Shown here piece after piece: positions 16,813-26,502 of a DNA stretch of 58,564 nucleotides. The stretch's first letter is position 1. The number at the start of each line of letters is the position of its first letter. Below the pieces are notes generated by a model. The model was given only the letters and a program-made list of their open reading frames with translations. It ran no database searches and was not told the DNA's origin. The DNA lies in assembly GCA_013002465.1 (NCBI GenBank), contig JABDJO010000019.1, forward strand, positions 1-58,564, read 5' to 3'. A program made the translations under genes and the position numbers. This DNA comes from Silicimonas sp. (lineage in GTDB: Bacteria; Pseudomonadota; Alphaproteobacteria; Rhodobacterales; Rhodobacteraceae).

Positions 16813-17898
16813 TTAGGCGCGAACGCGGTCGCGCTGTGCGCGGTACGCACCGATCGACTGGGTCAGCCAGCCCGACGAATTCACCATCGAAGTGAAGTAA
16901 TCGTCGTTGATCTTCTTGAACAATTCGTCGCCCATGAACTCGGCGTACACCGCTTTCGAGGCTTCGAACATGGCGTCCCAAACGCTGTCAGGGAATTCAA
17001 GAACCTGAACGCCACCGGATTTCAGACGCTCAAGTGCGGCACCGTTGTTGTTCAGATATTGCGACAGGTTCCAGACGTTGGCGTGACCCGAAGCGACTTC
17101 GAAGGCCGCCTGATGGGCAGGCGACAGGCTGTCATAGACGTCGCGGTTCATCGCAGCGGACAGGCCAGCGGCAGGTTCGTGCATACCAGCAGTGTAGTAG
17201 AACTTGGTGATTTCCTGGAAACCGGCTTTTTCGTCCGCCCAGGGACCAATCCACTCGGTGCCGTCAATCGCACCCGAGGCCAGCGCCTGGTACACTTCCG
17301 CACCGGGAAGGTTCTGCACCGATGCACCCATGTTGCCAAGAACACGACCACCAAGACCCGGCATCCGGAACTTCAGACCGTTAAAGTCTTCGGGACCATT
17401 GATTTCCTTGCGGAACCAACCGCCGGCCTGTGTGCCAGTGTTACCCGCCAGGAACGACTTCAGGCCAAAGATCGAGCCCAACTCGTCGTGCATGGCCAGA
17501 CCGTTGCCGTGATAGTACCAGTTGTTCAGCTCGGTTGCTGTCATGCCGAACGGAACGCCTGTGAAGAAGGCAAAGCCCGGGTGCTGGTTGATGAAGTAAT
17601 AGTCAGCCGCGTGATACATATCGGCCTGACCGGATGTTACAGCGTCGAAAACTTCAAACGCGCCAACCAGTTCGCCCGCGGCTTTCACGTCAACGGTCAG
17701 CTGACCGTCGGTGATTGCGGTGATGTTGTCAGCGGTTTTCTGAGCCGCGTCGAACACGCCAGCCAGACCACGACCCCAGGACGTGACCATGGTCAGTGTG
17801 CGCTTGCCCTGGGCATAGGCTGGTGCGGCCAGCGTGGTTGCTGCCGCGGCTGCCGTGCCACCAAGGGCGGTATTCTTCAAGAAAGAACGACGATCCAT
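16813..17898 (-). CDS. TRAP transporter solute-binding protein, TakP-like
   Basis: 361 residues from the ATG at 17898, chosen because GGGAGGA lies upstream and because the twin-arginine signal MDRRSFLKNTALGG starts there; cleavage is probably after AAPAYA. It is periplasmic. Conserved DctP features are present: the arginine of LKFRMPG that contacts the ligand carboxylate, and the GAIDGTEW segment with a conserved Glu/Trp. The nearest known relative by pattern is TakP, which binds 2-oxo acids such as pyruvate with Na+; the ligand here is not proven. It is the first gene of the TRAP operon. Confidence 0.88.
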   Translation of the reverse strand: MDRRSFLKNTALGGTAAAAATTLAAPAYAQGKRTLTMVTSWGRGLAGVFDAAQKTADNITAITDGQLTVDVKAAGELVGAFEVFDAVTSGQADMYHAADYYFINQHPGFAFFTGVPFGMTATELNNWYYHGNGLAMHDELGSIFGLKSFLAGNTGTQAGGWFRKEINGPEDFNGLKFRMPGLGGRVLGNMGASVQNLPGAEVYQALASGAIDGTEWIGPWADEKAGFQEITKFYYTAGMHEPAAGLSAAMNRDVYDSLSPAHQAAFEVASGHANVWNLSQYLNNNGAALERLKSGGVQVLEFPDSVWDAMFEASKAVYAEFMGDELFKKINDDYFTSMVNSSGWLTQSIGAYRAQRDRVRA

Positions 17899-18078
17899 AT
17901 TGGTATTTCCTCCCATACGTTCATGCCCGGTTGTCCCGGACGGATCATTCAGTACCGCGAACATAAACACGGATTTCGCCCGAGGAAACAGCAAGTTCAC
18001 CATTCTCCGGCAATTACGGTGAGTTAAATCATCGCATTGCGGCGTTTCGCGCCGATCCGTTCCGTACCCTTTGCGGCT

Positions 18079-18903
18079 TCAGGTCGAAGTTCGGCGCGCA
18101 ACCTCGGCGTCAAGAAAAGCGCCAAGAAAAACGATATAGGCCGACAGCCAAAGCCAGGTCAGCAGAATGACAACGCCGCCAAGGCTCCCGAAGCTGGCGT
18201 TGTAGTGGGCGACATTCGCGACATAGAGCGAAAAACCGTAACTGCCCCCGAACCACATCGCCGCGGCCAGGATCAGCCCCGCCGACATCCACCGCCCCCG
18301 ACCTCCCGCTGGACCAAACCGATAAAGCATGGCCAATCCGGGCACAAAAACCGCCGCCACGACGAACCAGCGCAAGGCGCGCACCGTGTCGACCCACTCC
18401 AACGACAAGACCTCTTCGGGCAGGAACGCCAGCACGCCCGGCGTCACCACCAGCAAAACGAACAACAACACCGTGCCGGAAAACAGCGATGCCGTCAGCC
18501 ATATCACCGTGCCCCAATAGACGAAAAAGCCCCGGGTTTCATCCTGGTCATGGGCCACGTTCAACCCGTGGATCAGTCCCGTCGTGGCCCGCGTCGCCAG
18601 ATAGATCGCGAACGCCACGCCCAACAACAGCGTCGCCGATAGCCCCTCAACCGTGGCTCCGGCCACCTGGCTGGCCTGGTTCAACAGAATGTCGGCAGCC
18701 TCTTTCGGGACGAGATCGGCAACCCCCTCAAGCTGGGTGACGACTGCGCCGGGTTCAGTGAACAACCCCGCCAAAGCAAGTACCGCCGCGATCGCCGGAA
18801 AGACCGCAAGTAACGCGTAAAACGCAACACCCGCCGCCAGCAGGCTGACTTGCGCCGACCCCACCCGATTGGCCAACCGCCACAGTAGACGCATCCAAAC
18901 CAT
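18079..18903 (-). CDS. YihY/BrkB family inner-membrane protein
   Basis: 274 residues from the ATG at 18903 (MVWMRLLW). The open frame continues upstream to 19395 but that part is unlike protein and runs antisense to the ilv leader, so it is left out. No strong ribosome binding site is seen, so the start is not certain. Family marks are LLAAGVAFYALLAVFPAIAA in part at about 20-40, RATTGLIHGLN near 118, and the final TWLWLSAYIVFLGAF helix. Six membrane segments are expected. Members are of unsettled function (once called ribonuclease BN, wrongly). Confidence 0.85.
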   Translation of the reverse strand: MVWMRLLWRLANRVGSAQVSLLAAGVAFYALLAVFPAIAAVLALAGLFTEPGAVVTQLEGVADLVPKEAADILLNQASQVAGATVEGLSATLLLGVAFAIYLATRATTGLIHGLNVAHDQDETRGFFVYWGTVIWLTASLFSGTVLLFVLLVVTPGVLAFLPEEVLSLEWVDTVRALRWFVVAAVFVPGLAMLYRFGPAGGRGRWMSAGLILAAAMWFGGSYGFSLYVANVAHYNASFGSLGGVVILLTWLWLSAYIVFLGAFLDAEVARRTST

Positions 18904-19225
18904 GGAATCGGGATAGCGGTTTCTGACCGTCGCGCAAGCCGCGAAAAGGTGGCTTGTGGACAACTGCCTTGTGAGCTCAAGCTGCGGCGCCTTCCACCAA
19001 CTGTAGGGATACATACATTTTAAACCACACCGCCCGGGCAAGCGTACAAAAGTGGATCCAAGGGTCTTCTGGTGTGTACAAAACATAAGTGCGTTGCGTC
19101 TGACTGTGCAGAAATAGATGTACATTTCTAAATGAAGAACTCTTCTGAGCGTTGGCGCAGAGGTGACAAGGGCGAAGGAAGTTTCACAAAACGCCTCTTT
19201 CACGCAAGAAACCGAAATTTGACTG
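18904..19225. other. Intergenic region upstream of BrkB and ilv leader
   Basis: No gene is supported here. It holds two GTACAAAA repeats (19044-19051, 19076-19083) and an inverted repeat AGAAAT-N8-ATTTCT (19110-19129) centred on TGTAC. These may be regulator sites for the divergent BrkB and ilv units. Confidence 0.35.
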
Positions 19226-19253
19226 TTGACGCTCTTATCGACCCTGTTAGTGT
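19226..19253 (+). promoter_or_regulatory. Candidate sigma-70 promoter of ilvBH
   Basis: TTGACG at 19226-19231 and TAGTGT at 19248-19253 with a 16-base spacer. The predicted start at about 19260 leaves a very short leader before the ribosome binding site GAAGGAG, as is usual for alphaproteobacterial attenuators. Confidence 0.4.
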
Positions 19254-19278
19254 CCAAGCCCGAAGAAGGAGCCCCGAC

Positions 19279-19329
19279 ATGGGAACGGAAATCGTCGTCC
19301 TTGTAGGAACATGGCGCATGGGCCGGTAA
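19279..19329 (+). CDS. ilv leader peptide, 16 aa
   Basis: MGTEIVVLVGTWRMGR, with AAGGAG ribosome binding site at 19265-19270. Five consecutive control residues are Ile-Val-Val-Leu-Val, exactly the branched-chain amino acids made by the downstream enzyme. The last codons overlap the 5' arm of the antiterminator. A ribosome stalled on the control codons would leave that arm free; a ribosome reaching the TAA would cover it. Confidence 0.85.
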   Translation: MGTEIVVLVGTWRMGR

Positions 19330-19383
19330 CGGACACCCTGTTTGGTCCCCCATGCGCCCCCGAATGACCGGGGGCTTTTTTTT
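19313..19383 (+). terminator. ilv transcription attenuator
   Basis: Antiterminator: GGCGCATGGG (19313-19322) is fully complementary to CCCATGCGCC (19349-19358). Terminator: GCCCCCG (19356-19362) pairs with CGGGGGC (19369-19375) around AATGAC, followed by eight T (19376-19383). The two structures share bases 19356-19358 and exclude each other. The layout is that of a classic translation-controlled attenuator. Confidence 0.9.
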
Positions 19384-19408
19384 GCGCGAAGACAAAGGAT
19401 TAGGCGCG

Positions 19409-21172
19409 ATGAGCGAAGAACAGATGACCGGCGCGAAGATGGTCGTGGAAGCCCTGAGGGATCAGGGAGTGGATGTGGTGTTCGGGTATCCGGGCGGCGC
19501 TGTCCTTCCGATCTACGACGAGATTTTCCAGCAGAACCGGATCCGCCACATCCTCGTGCGCCACGAACAAGGCGCGGTCCACGCCGCCGAAGGCTATGCC
19601 CGCTCGACCGGCAAACCCGGCGTCGTCCTCGTCACCTCAGGCCCCGGCGCCACAAACGCAGTGACCGGACTGACCGACGCGTTAATGGATTCGATACCAA
19701 TCGTTGTTCTGACCGGTCAGGTGCCGACGTTCATGATCGGCACCGACGGGTTTCAGGAAGCCGACACCGTGGGCATCACTCGGCCCTGCACCAAGCACAA
19801 TTGGCTGGTCCGCGAAACCGACGTGCTGGCGGGGACCATCCACGAAGCCTTTCACGTCGCCACGCACGGGCGTCCTGGCCCGGTTCTGGTCGACATCCCC
19901 AAGGACGTGCAATTCGCCAACGGCACCTACGTCGGCCCGAAGGACGTCAAGACCACGCATTACACGCCAAAAGTTAAAGGCGACATCGAGCTTGTCACAG
20001 CGCTTGCCGAAGCCATGGAAACGGCGAAACGCCCGGTTTTCTATACGGGTGGCGGTGTCATCAATTCCGGCAACAAGGCCAGCGCGCTGCTGCGCCAGCT
20101 TGTTGATATGACTGGATTTCCCATCACATCGACGCTGATGGGGCTTGGTGCCTATCCCTCCAATGGCAAGAACTGGTTGGGCATGTTGGGGATGCACGGG
20201 CTTTATGAAGCCAACCTGGCGATGCACGACTGCGATCTGATGATCAATGTCGGCGCCCGGTTCGATGACCGGATCACCGGGCGCATCCAGGATTTCAGCC
20301 CGGGGTCTGTAAAGGCGCATATCGACATTGATCCGTCGTCGATCAACAAGGTGATCCACGTCGAATTGCCGATCATTGGCGATGTGGCCCACGTTCTGGA
20401 AGACCTTCTGAAGGTCTGGAAAACGCGCGGAGCCAAGACCGACGGCGCCGCATTGAAGGCCTGGTGGAACCAGATCGAGGACTGGCGCTCGGTCGATTGT
20501 CTGAAATTCAAGCAAATCGGCAAGACGATCAAACCCCAGCACGCCATCGCGCGGTTAGAGGCCCTGACCCGCGATCACCCCGACCGCTACATCTGCACCG
20601 AGGTTGGCCAGCACCAGATGTGGGCCGCGCAATACATGCACTTCAACGACCCGAACCGCTGGATGACATCCGGCGGCCTTGGCACAATGGGTTATGGGTT
20701 CCCCGCGTCGATCGGCGTTCAGATGGCCCACCCCGATGCTCTGGTGATCAACGTCGCGGGCGAAGCTTCGTGGCTGATGAACATGCAGGAAATGGGCACC
20801 GCCGCCCAGTACCGCCTGCCTGTAAAGCAGTTCATCCTGAACAATGAACGCCTTGGCATGGTGCGCCAGTGGCAGGAACTGCTGCACGGCGAGCGTTACT
20901 CGCATTCGTGGTCCGAAGCCCTGCCCGACTTTGTCAAACTAGCCGAAGCCTTCGGCGCCAAGGGCATCTATTGCGACAACCCCGACGATCTTGACGAGGC
21001 GATCAAAGAGATGCTGGCCTATGACGGGCCGGTGATCATGGACTGCCTTGTGGAAAAACACGAAAACTGCTTCCCAATGATCCCGTCAGGCGAGCCACAT
21101 AACAAAATGATCCTGGGCGAAAACGCCGACACCCAATCCGCCATCAAGGAAGGCGGGGCGGTGCTGGTTTGA
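19409..21172 (+). CDS. ilvB: Acetolactate synthase, large catalytic subunit
   Basis: 587 residues from the ATG at 19409 with AAAGGA nine bases before it. It joins two pyruvates (or pyruvate and 2-oxobutyrate) using thiamine diphosphate, the first common step for Val, Leu and Ile. The catalytic glutamate lies in VRHEQGAVHAAEGYAR near residue 50, the FAD-binding middle domain follows, and the C-terminal thiamine diphosphate motif begins with GEAS...N near residue 450 and continues to the conserved NNERLGMVRQWQ. It sits behind the attenuator and 59 bases before ilvH. The symbol ilvI is also used for such genes. Confidence 0.96.
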   Translation: MSEEQMTGAKMVVEALRDQGVDVVFGYPGGAVLPIYDEIFQQNRIRHILVRHEQGAVHAAEGYARSTGKPGVVLVTSGPGATNAVTGLTDALMDSIPIVVLTGQVPTFMIGTDGFQEADTVGITRPCTKHNWLVRETDVLAGTIHEAFHVATHGRPGPVLVDIPKDVQFANGTYVGPKDVKTTHYTPKVKGDIELVTALAEAMETAKRPVFYTGGGVINSGNKASALLRQLVDMTGFPITSTLMGLGAYPSNGKNWLGMLGMHGLYEANLAMHDCDLMINVGARFDDRITGRIQDFSPGSVKAHIDIDPSSINKVIHVELPIIGDVAHVLEDLLKVWKTRGAKTDGAALKAWWNQIEDWRSVDCLKFKQIGKTIKPQHAIARLEALTRDHPDRYICTEVGQHQMWAAQYMHFNDPNRWMTSGGLGTMGYGFPASIGVQMAHPDALVINVAGEASWLMNMQEMGTAAQYRLPVKQFILNNERLGMVRQWQELLHGERYSHSWSEALPDFVKLAEAFGAKGIYCDNPDDLDEAIKEMLAYDGPVIMDCLVEKHENCFPMIPSGEPHNKMILGENADTQSAIKEGGAVLV

Positions 21173-21231
21173 GGTCATGACCCATTCCATCATAAGGCTC
21201 ACCCTGAAGTATAAGGACAGAAGACAAGACC

Positions 21232-21810
21232 ATGTCCCCACTTAAAATCAAACGCGGGTCTTCCAGCCATTCGGCTTACGACCTACGCGACTATCACGAA
21301 CAGACGATTGAGCGGCACACGCTGGCTGTGGTTGTCGATAACGAAGCCGGAGTTCTGGCGCGTGTCATCGGGCTGTTTTCCGGTCGCGGCTATAACATCG
21401 AAAGCCTGACGGTGGCCGAGATCGACCACACCGGGCACCGCAGCCGGATCACGGTTGTCACCACCGGCACACCTTCGGTCATCGAACAGATCAAGGCGCA
21501 ACTGGGCCGGATCGTGCCGGTTCACGAGGTTCATGACCTGACCGTCGAAGGCCCAAGCGTGGAGCGTGAACTTGCCCTGTTCAAGGTCACCGGAAAGGGC
21601 GATGCCCGGGTCGAAGCCCTGCGGCTTGCAGATATCTTTCGCGCCAATGTGGTGGATTCGACACTGGAAAGCTTTGTATTCGAGGTGACCGGCACTTCGG
21701 AAAAAATTGATGCCTTCGCCGAATTGATGCGCCCCCTGGGCCTCAGCGAACTGGCCCGTACCGGGGTCGCCGCACTGGCACGCAGCAAGGCAGACGACAA
21801 ACCGTCCTGA
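21232..21810 (+). CDS. ilvH: Acetolactate synthase, small regulatory subunit
   Basis: 192 residues. An ACT domain at about 23-95 (HTLAVVVDNEAGVLARVIGLFSGRG in part, with the conserved NIESLTV) binds valine and gives feedback inhibition of the large subunit; the C-terminal domain (about 100-175) stabilises the holoenzyme. It is a separate N-terminal extension of about 20 polar residues before the ACT domain, normal in this order. The gene follows ilvB closely and both are under the attenuator. Confidence 0.96.
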   Translation: MSPLKIKRGSSSHSAYDLRDYHEQTIERHTLAVVVDNEAGVLARVIGLFSGRGYNIESLTVAEIDHTGHRSRITVVTTGTPSVIEQIKAQLGRIVPVHEVHDLTVEGPSVERELALFKVTGKGDARVEALRLADIFRANVVDSTLESFVFEVTGTSEKIDAFAELMRPLGLSELARTGVAALARSKADDKPS

Positions 21811-21880
21811 TCCTGTCCGTCGCAGAATGGCGCTTCGCAGGGCGGCAAAGACCCGGTCGCTTCAATTCAACCGGCCAGGC

Positions 21881-21919
21881 CCAACCCGAAAAAGAAGATG
21901 GGGGACCCGAAGGCCCCCC
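21881..21919 (-). terminator. Probable terminator on the nrdJ strand
   Basis: GGGGG and CC arms (21900-21907) pair with GG and CCCCC (21912-21919) with one mismatch; on the minus strand the loop is a stable TTCG and the stem is followed by a T-rich run CATCTTCTTTTTC. It may also end the ilvH transcript from the other side. Confidence 0.6.
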
Positions 21920-22184
21920 AGTTTCGCTTGTCAGGCTCACTCTTTCGTACCGCCCGGTTTCTGCCTGCGGCCTGACCCGCGTTCAGGATGAGCGCACCCA
22001 TCCCAGTCAAAAGGCTGCGCCTTTCAACGAACGAGGCATGAGGTCCTGTACACCTCGGGCCTCGCCCAGTTCGAGTGGGGAGACGACTATGGTCGCCCCA
22101 CCCACCGCGAGTTCGCACTCGCGAACTTGCGGAACGGGGTAAAGCGGGTTTCAAGGAAACCTGCAGGCCCCGTCCATGTCATGA

Positions 22185-22202
22185 CCGGGCGCTTGCGCCC
22201 GG
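22185..22202 (-). repeat. Perfect 8-bp hairpin after nrdJ stop
   Basis: CCGGGCGC and GCGCCCGG arms around a two-base centre, nine bases after the nrdJ stop. There is no T-tract; it may act as an mRNA 3'-end stabiliser ahead of the terminator at 21881-21919. Confidence 0.5.
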
Positions 22203-22210
22203 CCAAATCC

Positions 22211-25200
22211 TCAACTACACCCCGACGTCGCGCCGCAGGTGTTGCACTTCATGCAGGTGCCGTTGCGCACCAGTGTGTAGTTCCCACAATCGCCGCAGGG
22301 GTCGCCTTCATAACCCTGCATCTTGGCCTTCGCCCGTTCGTCCATCGACATTGTGCCACTGCCGACCGCCGTTTCGGGCGTCACAGGAGCGCCCACTTCG
22401 GGCACCAATGTCTGCAGCGCGGCTGCCGGATCAGCGGCGTTTTTCAGCGCCGTGGCCCCTATGCCGCCATGAACCAGCATCAGTTCCTGCGGTACGCGGC
22501 CCCGGGTATAGCCAGCCGAAGCGACCCTTTTCAGAACCTCGACCGCATCCGACCCGCCCGAGCCCGGTACCTCGGTGAAGTTGCGCTTGCCTTCGTTCTC
22601 GCCGCGACCCATGTCGTCGAAGGTCGGGCCTTCGGGTTTGACGTGGGCCAGATCGGTGCGATCCAGATAGCTGACGGCCAACTCGCGGAAGATGTAATCA
22701 AGGATCGAGGTCGCGTTCTTGATTGAATCGTTGCCCTGCACCATGCCCGCCGGTTCAAACCGGGTAAATGTGAAGGCATCGACGAACTCCTCCAGCGGCA
22801 CCCCGTATTGCAGGCCGACCGAGACCGCGATGGCGAAGTTGTTCATCATGGCCCGGAAACCGGCCCCTTCTTTGTGCATGTCGATGAAGATCTCGCCCAA
22901 CCGGCTGTCTTCATATTCGCCAGTGCGCAGATAGACCTTGTGGCCCCCGACAATCGCCTTCTGGGTATAACCCCGGCGCCGCTCGGGCATCCGCTCGCGG
23001 CCTTTGGCGATTTCCTTGACGATGACCTTTTCGACCACCTTTTCGGCCAGCACGGCAGCCTTTTCCTGGGTCGATCCGCTTTCGAGGATCTCGGCCGCTT
23101 CGTCGTCGTCCTCGACCAGAGCGGCAGCCAGAGGCTGCGAAAGCTTCGAGCCATCGCGGTAAAGCGCGTTCGCCTTCACACCAAGCGACCACGAAAGTTC
23201 ATAGGCTTCCTTGCAATCCTCGATCGTGGCGTCATTGGGCATGTTGATCGTCTTAGAGATCGCGCCCGAGATGAACGATTGCGCCGCCGCCATCATGGTG
23301 ATGTGGCTTTCGACCGAAAGGAACCGCTTGCCTTTCTTGCCGCAGGCGTTGGCGCAATCAAAGACGTGATAGTGATCCTCGGAAAGATGCGGCGCACCCT
23401 CCAGCGTCATTGTCCCGCAGACGTGGTCGTTGGTGGCTTCGACGTCCTTGCGGCTGAAACCAAGGCTGCGCAAAAGGTCAAACGACGGATCGTTCAGCTT
23501 TTCGGCCGGAATGCCCAGGGTGCCGGTGCAGAACTCTTCGCCCAGTGTCCATTGGTTGAACACGAAGCGGATGTCAAAGGCCGAAGGAAGCGCTGCTTCG
23601 ATCTTGTCTATCTGGGCCTGTCCAAACCCGTGGCCCAACAAAGCGGTGTGGTTGATGCCAGGTGCATTGCCAAGGGTGCCATGACCGACAGCGTAGGAGA
23701 TAATTTCCTCGATCTGGGAGGATGAATATCCGAGGGTCTCCAACGCCGCCGGAACCGACCGATTGATGATCTTGAAGTACCCGCCACCGGCCAGCTTTTT
23801 GAACTTCACCAAGGCAAAGTCCGGTTCGATCCCTGTTGTATCGCAGTCCATAACCAGACCGATGGTGCCCGTGGGTGCAATGACTGTGGCTTGCGCGTTT
23901 CTGAACCCGTGCTTTTCGCCCAGCTTCAACGCTTCGTCCCAGGCCTTGGTGGCCAGTTTGACCAGCTTCGGTTCGGGGCAGTTCGCGTGATCCAGAGCGA
24001 CCGGATTCACGTTCATCGCATCATAGCCTTCGGTCTTGCCATAGGCCGCGTGACGGTGGTTCTTGATGACGCGCAACATATGATTGGCGTTGCGCTTGTA
24101 ACTTGGGAAGGGACCCAACTCTTTCGCAATCTCGGCCGAGGTCGCATAGCTGACGCCGGTCATGATCGCGGTCAGCGCCCCGGTCAGGGCACGGCCTTCG
24201 TCGGAATCATATCCCAGCCCCATGTTCATCAGCAGACCGCCGATATTGGCGTATCCCAGACCAAGGGTGCGGAAGTCATAGGAAAGCTGCGCAATCTCTT
24301 TGGACGGGAATTGCGCCATCATCACGCTGATTTCCAGCGTCAGGGTCCAAAGTCGTGTGGCGTGCATATAGTCCTGCGCCTGAAACTCGCCGTCCTTGTG
24401 GAAGGTCAGAAGGTTCATTGACGCGAGGTTACAGGCGGTGTCGTCAAGAAACATGTATTCTGAACAGGGGTTCGATCCCCGGATCGGGCCGTCTGCCGGA
24501 CAGGTGTGCCAGGCGTTGACCGTGTCGTGGTACTGAATGCCGGGATCGGCGCAGGCCCAGGCGGCATGGCCGACCTGTTCCCAGAGATCGCGCGCCTTGA
24601 TGGTCTTGGCGATCTTGCCGTCCGTGCGGCGCACCAGTTCCCAATCTGCATCGTCTTTCACGGCCTTCAGGAAAGCGTCGGTGACCCGGATCGAGTTGTT
24701 CGAGTTCTGCCCCGAAACACTTGAATAGGCTTCAGAATCCCAATCGGTGTCATAAGTCGGGAACTCGATCGAGCCGTACCCTTGCCGCGCATAATCCAGC
24801 ACGCGCTTGATGTATGTCTCGGGGATCGCTGCTTTTTTGGCTGACCGAATGGCAGCCTTCAGGGCGTCATTTTTGGTTGGGTCATAGGCGCCCTCTTCCG
24901 AACCGTCGAACTCGCGAATGGCGGCGAAGATGCCGTTCAACTCGCGCTCGTGCATTTTGGACCCGGCGACGATCGAGGCAACTTTCTGCTCTTCGATCAC
25001 TTTCCAGTTGATGAATTCCTCGATGTCCGGGTGATCGGCATCGCAGATCACCATCTTGGCCGCGCGACGCGTCGTGCCGCCCGACTTGATGGCGCCCGCC
25101 GCCCGGTCACCGATCTTCAAAAAGCCCATCAGGCCGGAGGACTTGCCTCCGCCTGACAGGCTTTCCCCCTCACCACGGAGATGGGAGAAATTGGTCCCCG

Positions 25201-25891
25201 TGCCCGACCCGTATTTGAACAACCGCGCCTCACGCACCCAAAGGTCCATGATCCCGCCTTCGTTCACCAGATCGTCCGAACAGGACTGGATGAAACAGGC
25301 ATGCGGCTGCGGATGTTCGTAAGAGCTTTTTGATTTCGTCAGCTTGCCGGACTTGTAATCGACATAGAAGTGACCCTGGCTGGGTCCGTCGATGCCATAG
25401 GCCCAATGAAGCCCCGTGTTGAACCACTGGGGCGAGTTCGGCGCAGCGCGCTGCGTCGCCAGCATATAGCGCATCTCGTCGAAATAGGCGCGGGCGTCTT
25501 CTTCGGTGGTGAAGTAGCCGCCTTTCCAGCCCCAATATGCCCAGGCCCCTGCCAGACGGTCGAATACCTGCGCGGCCTGGGTCTCGCCACCGTAACGTTC
25601 TTCCTCGGGCAATTCCGCCAGGGCCTTGTCGTCGGCAATCGAACGCCACAGGAACGACGGCACATCCTTTTCGCGCACCTTCTTCAGACGTGCGGGCACG
25701 CCGGCCTTGCGAAAATACTTCTGCGCGATCACATCGGACGCCACCTGGCTCCAGCTGGACGGCACGCGAATGTCGTCAAGTTTGAACACGACGGTGCCAT
25801 CGGGATTCCTGATCTCGGATGTGGTCGTCGTGAAGTCTACTGTCGCGTAAGCGTCTTTACCTGCCTCGGTAAAGGTGCGTTCGATTTTCAT
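22211..25891 (-). CDS. nrdJ: Class II (vitamin B12-dependent) ribonucleotide reductase
   Basis: 1226 residues from the ATG at 25891; a longer frame to 25957 adds 22 residues without family likeness. The enzyme reduces ribonucleoside diphosphates with adenosylcobalamin and works with or without oxygen. Visible marks: [20 protein letters not shown] in part near residue 200, the active-site region [22 protein letters not shown] in part near 490, [15 protein letters not shown] near 700, and a C-terminal zinc-ribbon with CGDCGN and CMKCNTCG that carries the redox cysteines. Expression depends on a cobalamin supply. NrdR-like boxes lie upstream; no cobalamin riboswitch is seen. Confidence 0.95.
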   Translation of the reverse strand: MKIERTFTEAGKDAYATVDFTTTTSEIRNPDGTVVFKLDDIRVPSSWSQVASDVIAQKYFRKAGVPARLKKVREKDVPSFLWRSIADDKALAELPEEERYGGETQAAQVFDRLAGAWAYWGWKGGYFTTEEDARAYFDEMRYMLATQRAAPNSPQWFNTGLHWAYGIDGPSQGHFYVDYKSGKLTKSKSSYEHPQPHACFIQSCSDDLVNEGGIMDLWVREARLFKYGSGTGTNFSHLRGEGESLSGGGKSSGLMGFLKIGDRAAGAIKSGGTTRRAAKMVICDADHPDIEEFINWKVIEEQKVASIVAGSKMHERELNGIFAAIREFDGSEEGAYDPTKNDALKAAIRSAKKAAIPETYIKRVLDYARQGYGSIEFPTYDTDWDSEAYSSVSGQNSNNSIRVTDAFLKAVKDDADWELVRRTDGKIAKTIKARDLWEQVGHAAWACADPGIQYHDTVNAWHTCPADGPIRGSNPCSEYMFLDDTACNLASMNLLTFHKDGEFQAQDYMHATRLWTLTLEISVMMAQFPSKEIAQLSYDFRTLGLGYANIGGLLMNMGLGYDSDEGRALTGALTAIMTGVSYATSAEIAKELGPFPSYKRNANHMLRVIKNHRHAAYGKTEGYDAMNVNPVALDHANCPEPKLVKLATKAWDEALKLGEKHGFRNAQATVIAPTGTIGLVMDCDTTGIEPDFALVKFKKLAGGGYFKIINRSVPAALETLGYSSSQIEEIISYAVGHGTLGNAPGINHTALLGHGFGQAQIDKIEAALPSAFDIRFVFNQWTLGEEFCTGTLGIPAEKLNDPSFDLLRSLGFSRKDVEATNDHVCGTMTLEGAPHLSEDHYHVFDCANACGKKGKRFLSVESHITMMAAAQSFISGAISKTINMPNDATIEDCKEAYELSWSLGVKANALYRDGSKLSQPLAAALVEDDDEAAEILESGSTQEKAAVLAEKVVEKVIVKEIAKGRERMPERRRGYTQKAIVGGHKVYLRTGEYEDSRLGEIFIDMHKEGAGFRAMMNNFAIAVSVGLQYGVPLEEFVDAFTFTRFEPAGMVQGNDSIKNATSILDYIFRELAVSYLDRTDLAHVKPEGPTFDDMGRGENEGKRNFTEVPGSGGSDAVEVLKRVASAGYTRGRVPQELMLVHGGIGATALKNAADPAAALQTLVPEVGAPVTPETAVGSGTMSMDERAKAKMQGYEGDPCGDCGNYTLVRNGTCMKCNTCGATSGCS

Positions 25892-26073
25892 GCCCCAAGT
25901 CCTGTTTTTACTAGGCCGTTCTGATGTGGCCCGATTGGTCGTGCCTCGAATGTTCACCGTCCGGGTACCAGAGACAAAAAATCACCCGCGCCATGCACCG
26001 CCACTGGTGCAATTGCATGGCCGTTCCTCAATTCCTGAGGATCGTTTTGCTGAACTTCTGTCCCTGCCGATCA

Positions 26074-26089
26074 CCACAACATCTAGTGG
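26074..26089 (-). promoter_or_regulatory. Candidate NrdR box 1
   Basis: CCACAACATCTAGTGG, an imperfect palindrome with CCAC/GTGG ends, 183 bases upstream of nrdJ. It resembles the 16-bp boxes bound by the repressor NrdR at ribonucleotide reductase genes. Confidence 0.5.
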
Positions 26090-26104
26090 CCTCCCGACCG
26101 GCTC

Positions 26105-26120
26105 GCACAACTTGCTGCAT
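26105..26120 (-). promoter_or_regulatory. Candidate NrdR box 2 (weaker)
   Basis: GCACAACTTGCTGCAT shares the CACAAC half-site with box 1 and is centred exactly 31 bases away, three helical turns, the spacing seen for paired NrdR boxes. The other half is degenerate. Confidence 0.35.
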
Positions 26121-26425
26121 TGGTAACGGATTCGTCAACAGGTAATTTCCAAGAAAGTTGGCTTGACGAACGCGTCCGACCGTGACTGCGTTTCGGCGCG
26201 CCTAACTCATGGTAAGGTAGGGGCCGAAAACAGGCAGTTCGGAACAGGGACTTAGCTGCAAGACTTCGGGTATCAGGCGAAGCGAATCCGCGAATCCCGT
26301 CCACAGAAATCTCTGCCTTCAACGTGCAAAACGGCAACGCCGTAGGCGAACTTTCGCCCCCCCCACTGCATTATGACGCCCGATACCGACGACCGCTACA
26401 TATAGTGGTTCGCAAAGGTGGATGG

Positions 26426-26502
26426 TGGTCGGGGCGGCGAGATTCGAACTCACGACCCCCTGTACCCAAAACAGGTGCGCTACCAGACTGCGCCACGCCC
26501 CG
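26426..26502 (-). tRNA. tRNA-Pro (anticodon TGG)
   Basis: 77 bases including an encoded CCA end. The acceptor stem CGGGGCG/CGCCCCG pairs fully, the anticodon stem CCTGT/ACAGG encloses the loop TTTGGGT with anticodon TGG, and the T arm contains GTTCGAATC. The D arm reads GCGCAGTCTGGTAGCGC. It reads the CCA codon and by wobble other proline codons. All arms fold normally. Confidence 0.95.

Larger units (their letters stand above)
21811..22210. other. Intergenic region between convergent ilvH and nrdJ
   Basis: Holds two terminator-type hairpins (listed separately) and a further inverted repeat AGTTCGC-N4-GCGAACT near 22114-22131. Short open frames exist on both strands, but none has a good start or recognisable protein. 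Confidence 0.4.

Noticed and set aside
18904-19395. N-terminal extension of the BrkB frame by about 164 codons
   Set aside because: It runs antisense to the ilv leader and attenuator, and the sequence is unlike protein; the BrkB family starts near residue 1 of the shorter form.
21811-22210. Small genes in the ilvH-nrdJ gap
   Set aside because: Frames on both strands are low-complexity, cross the hairpins and have no ribosome binding sites.
25892-26425. Cobalamin riboswitch for nrdJ
   Set aside because: I looked for the conserved B12-box core and the surrounding stems in the leader and did not see them on the nrdJ strand.
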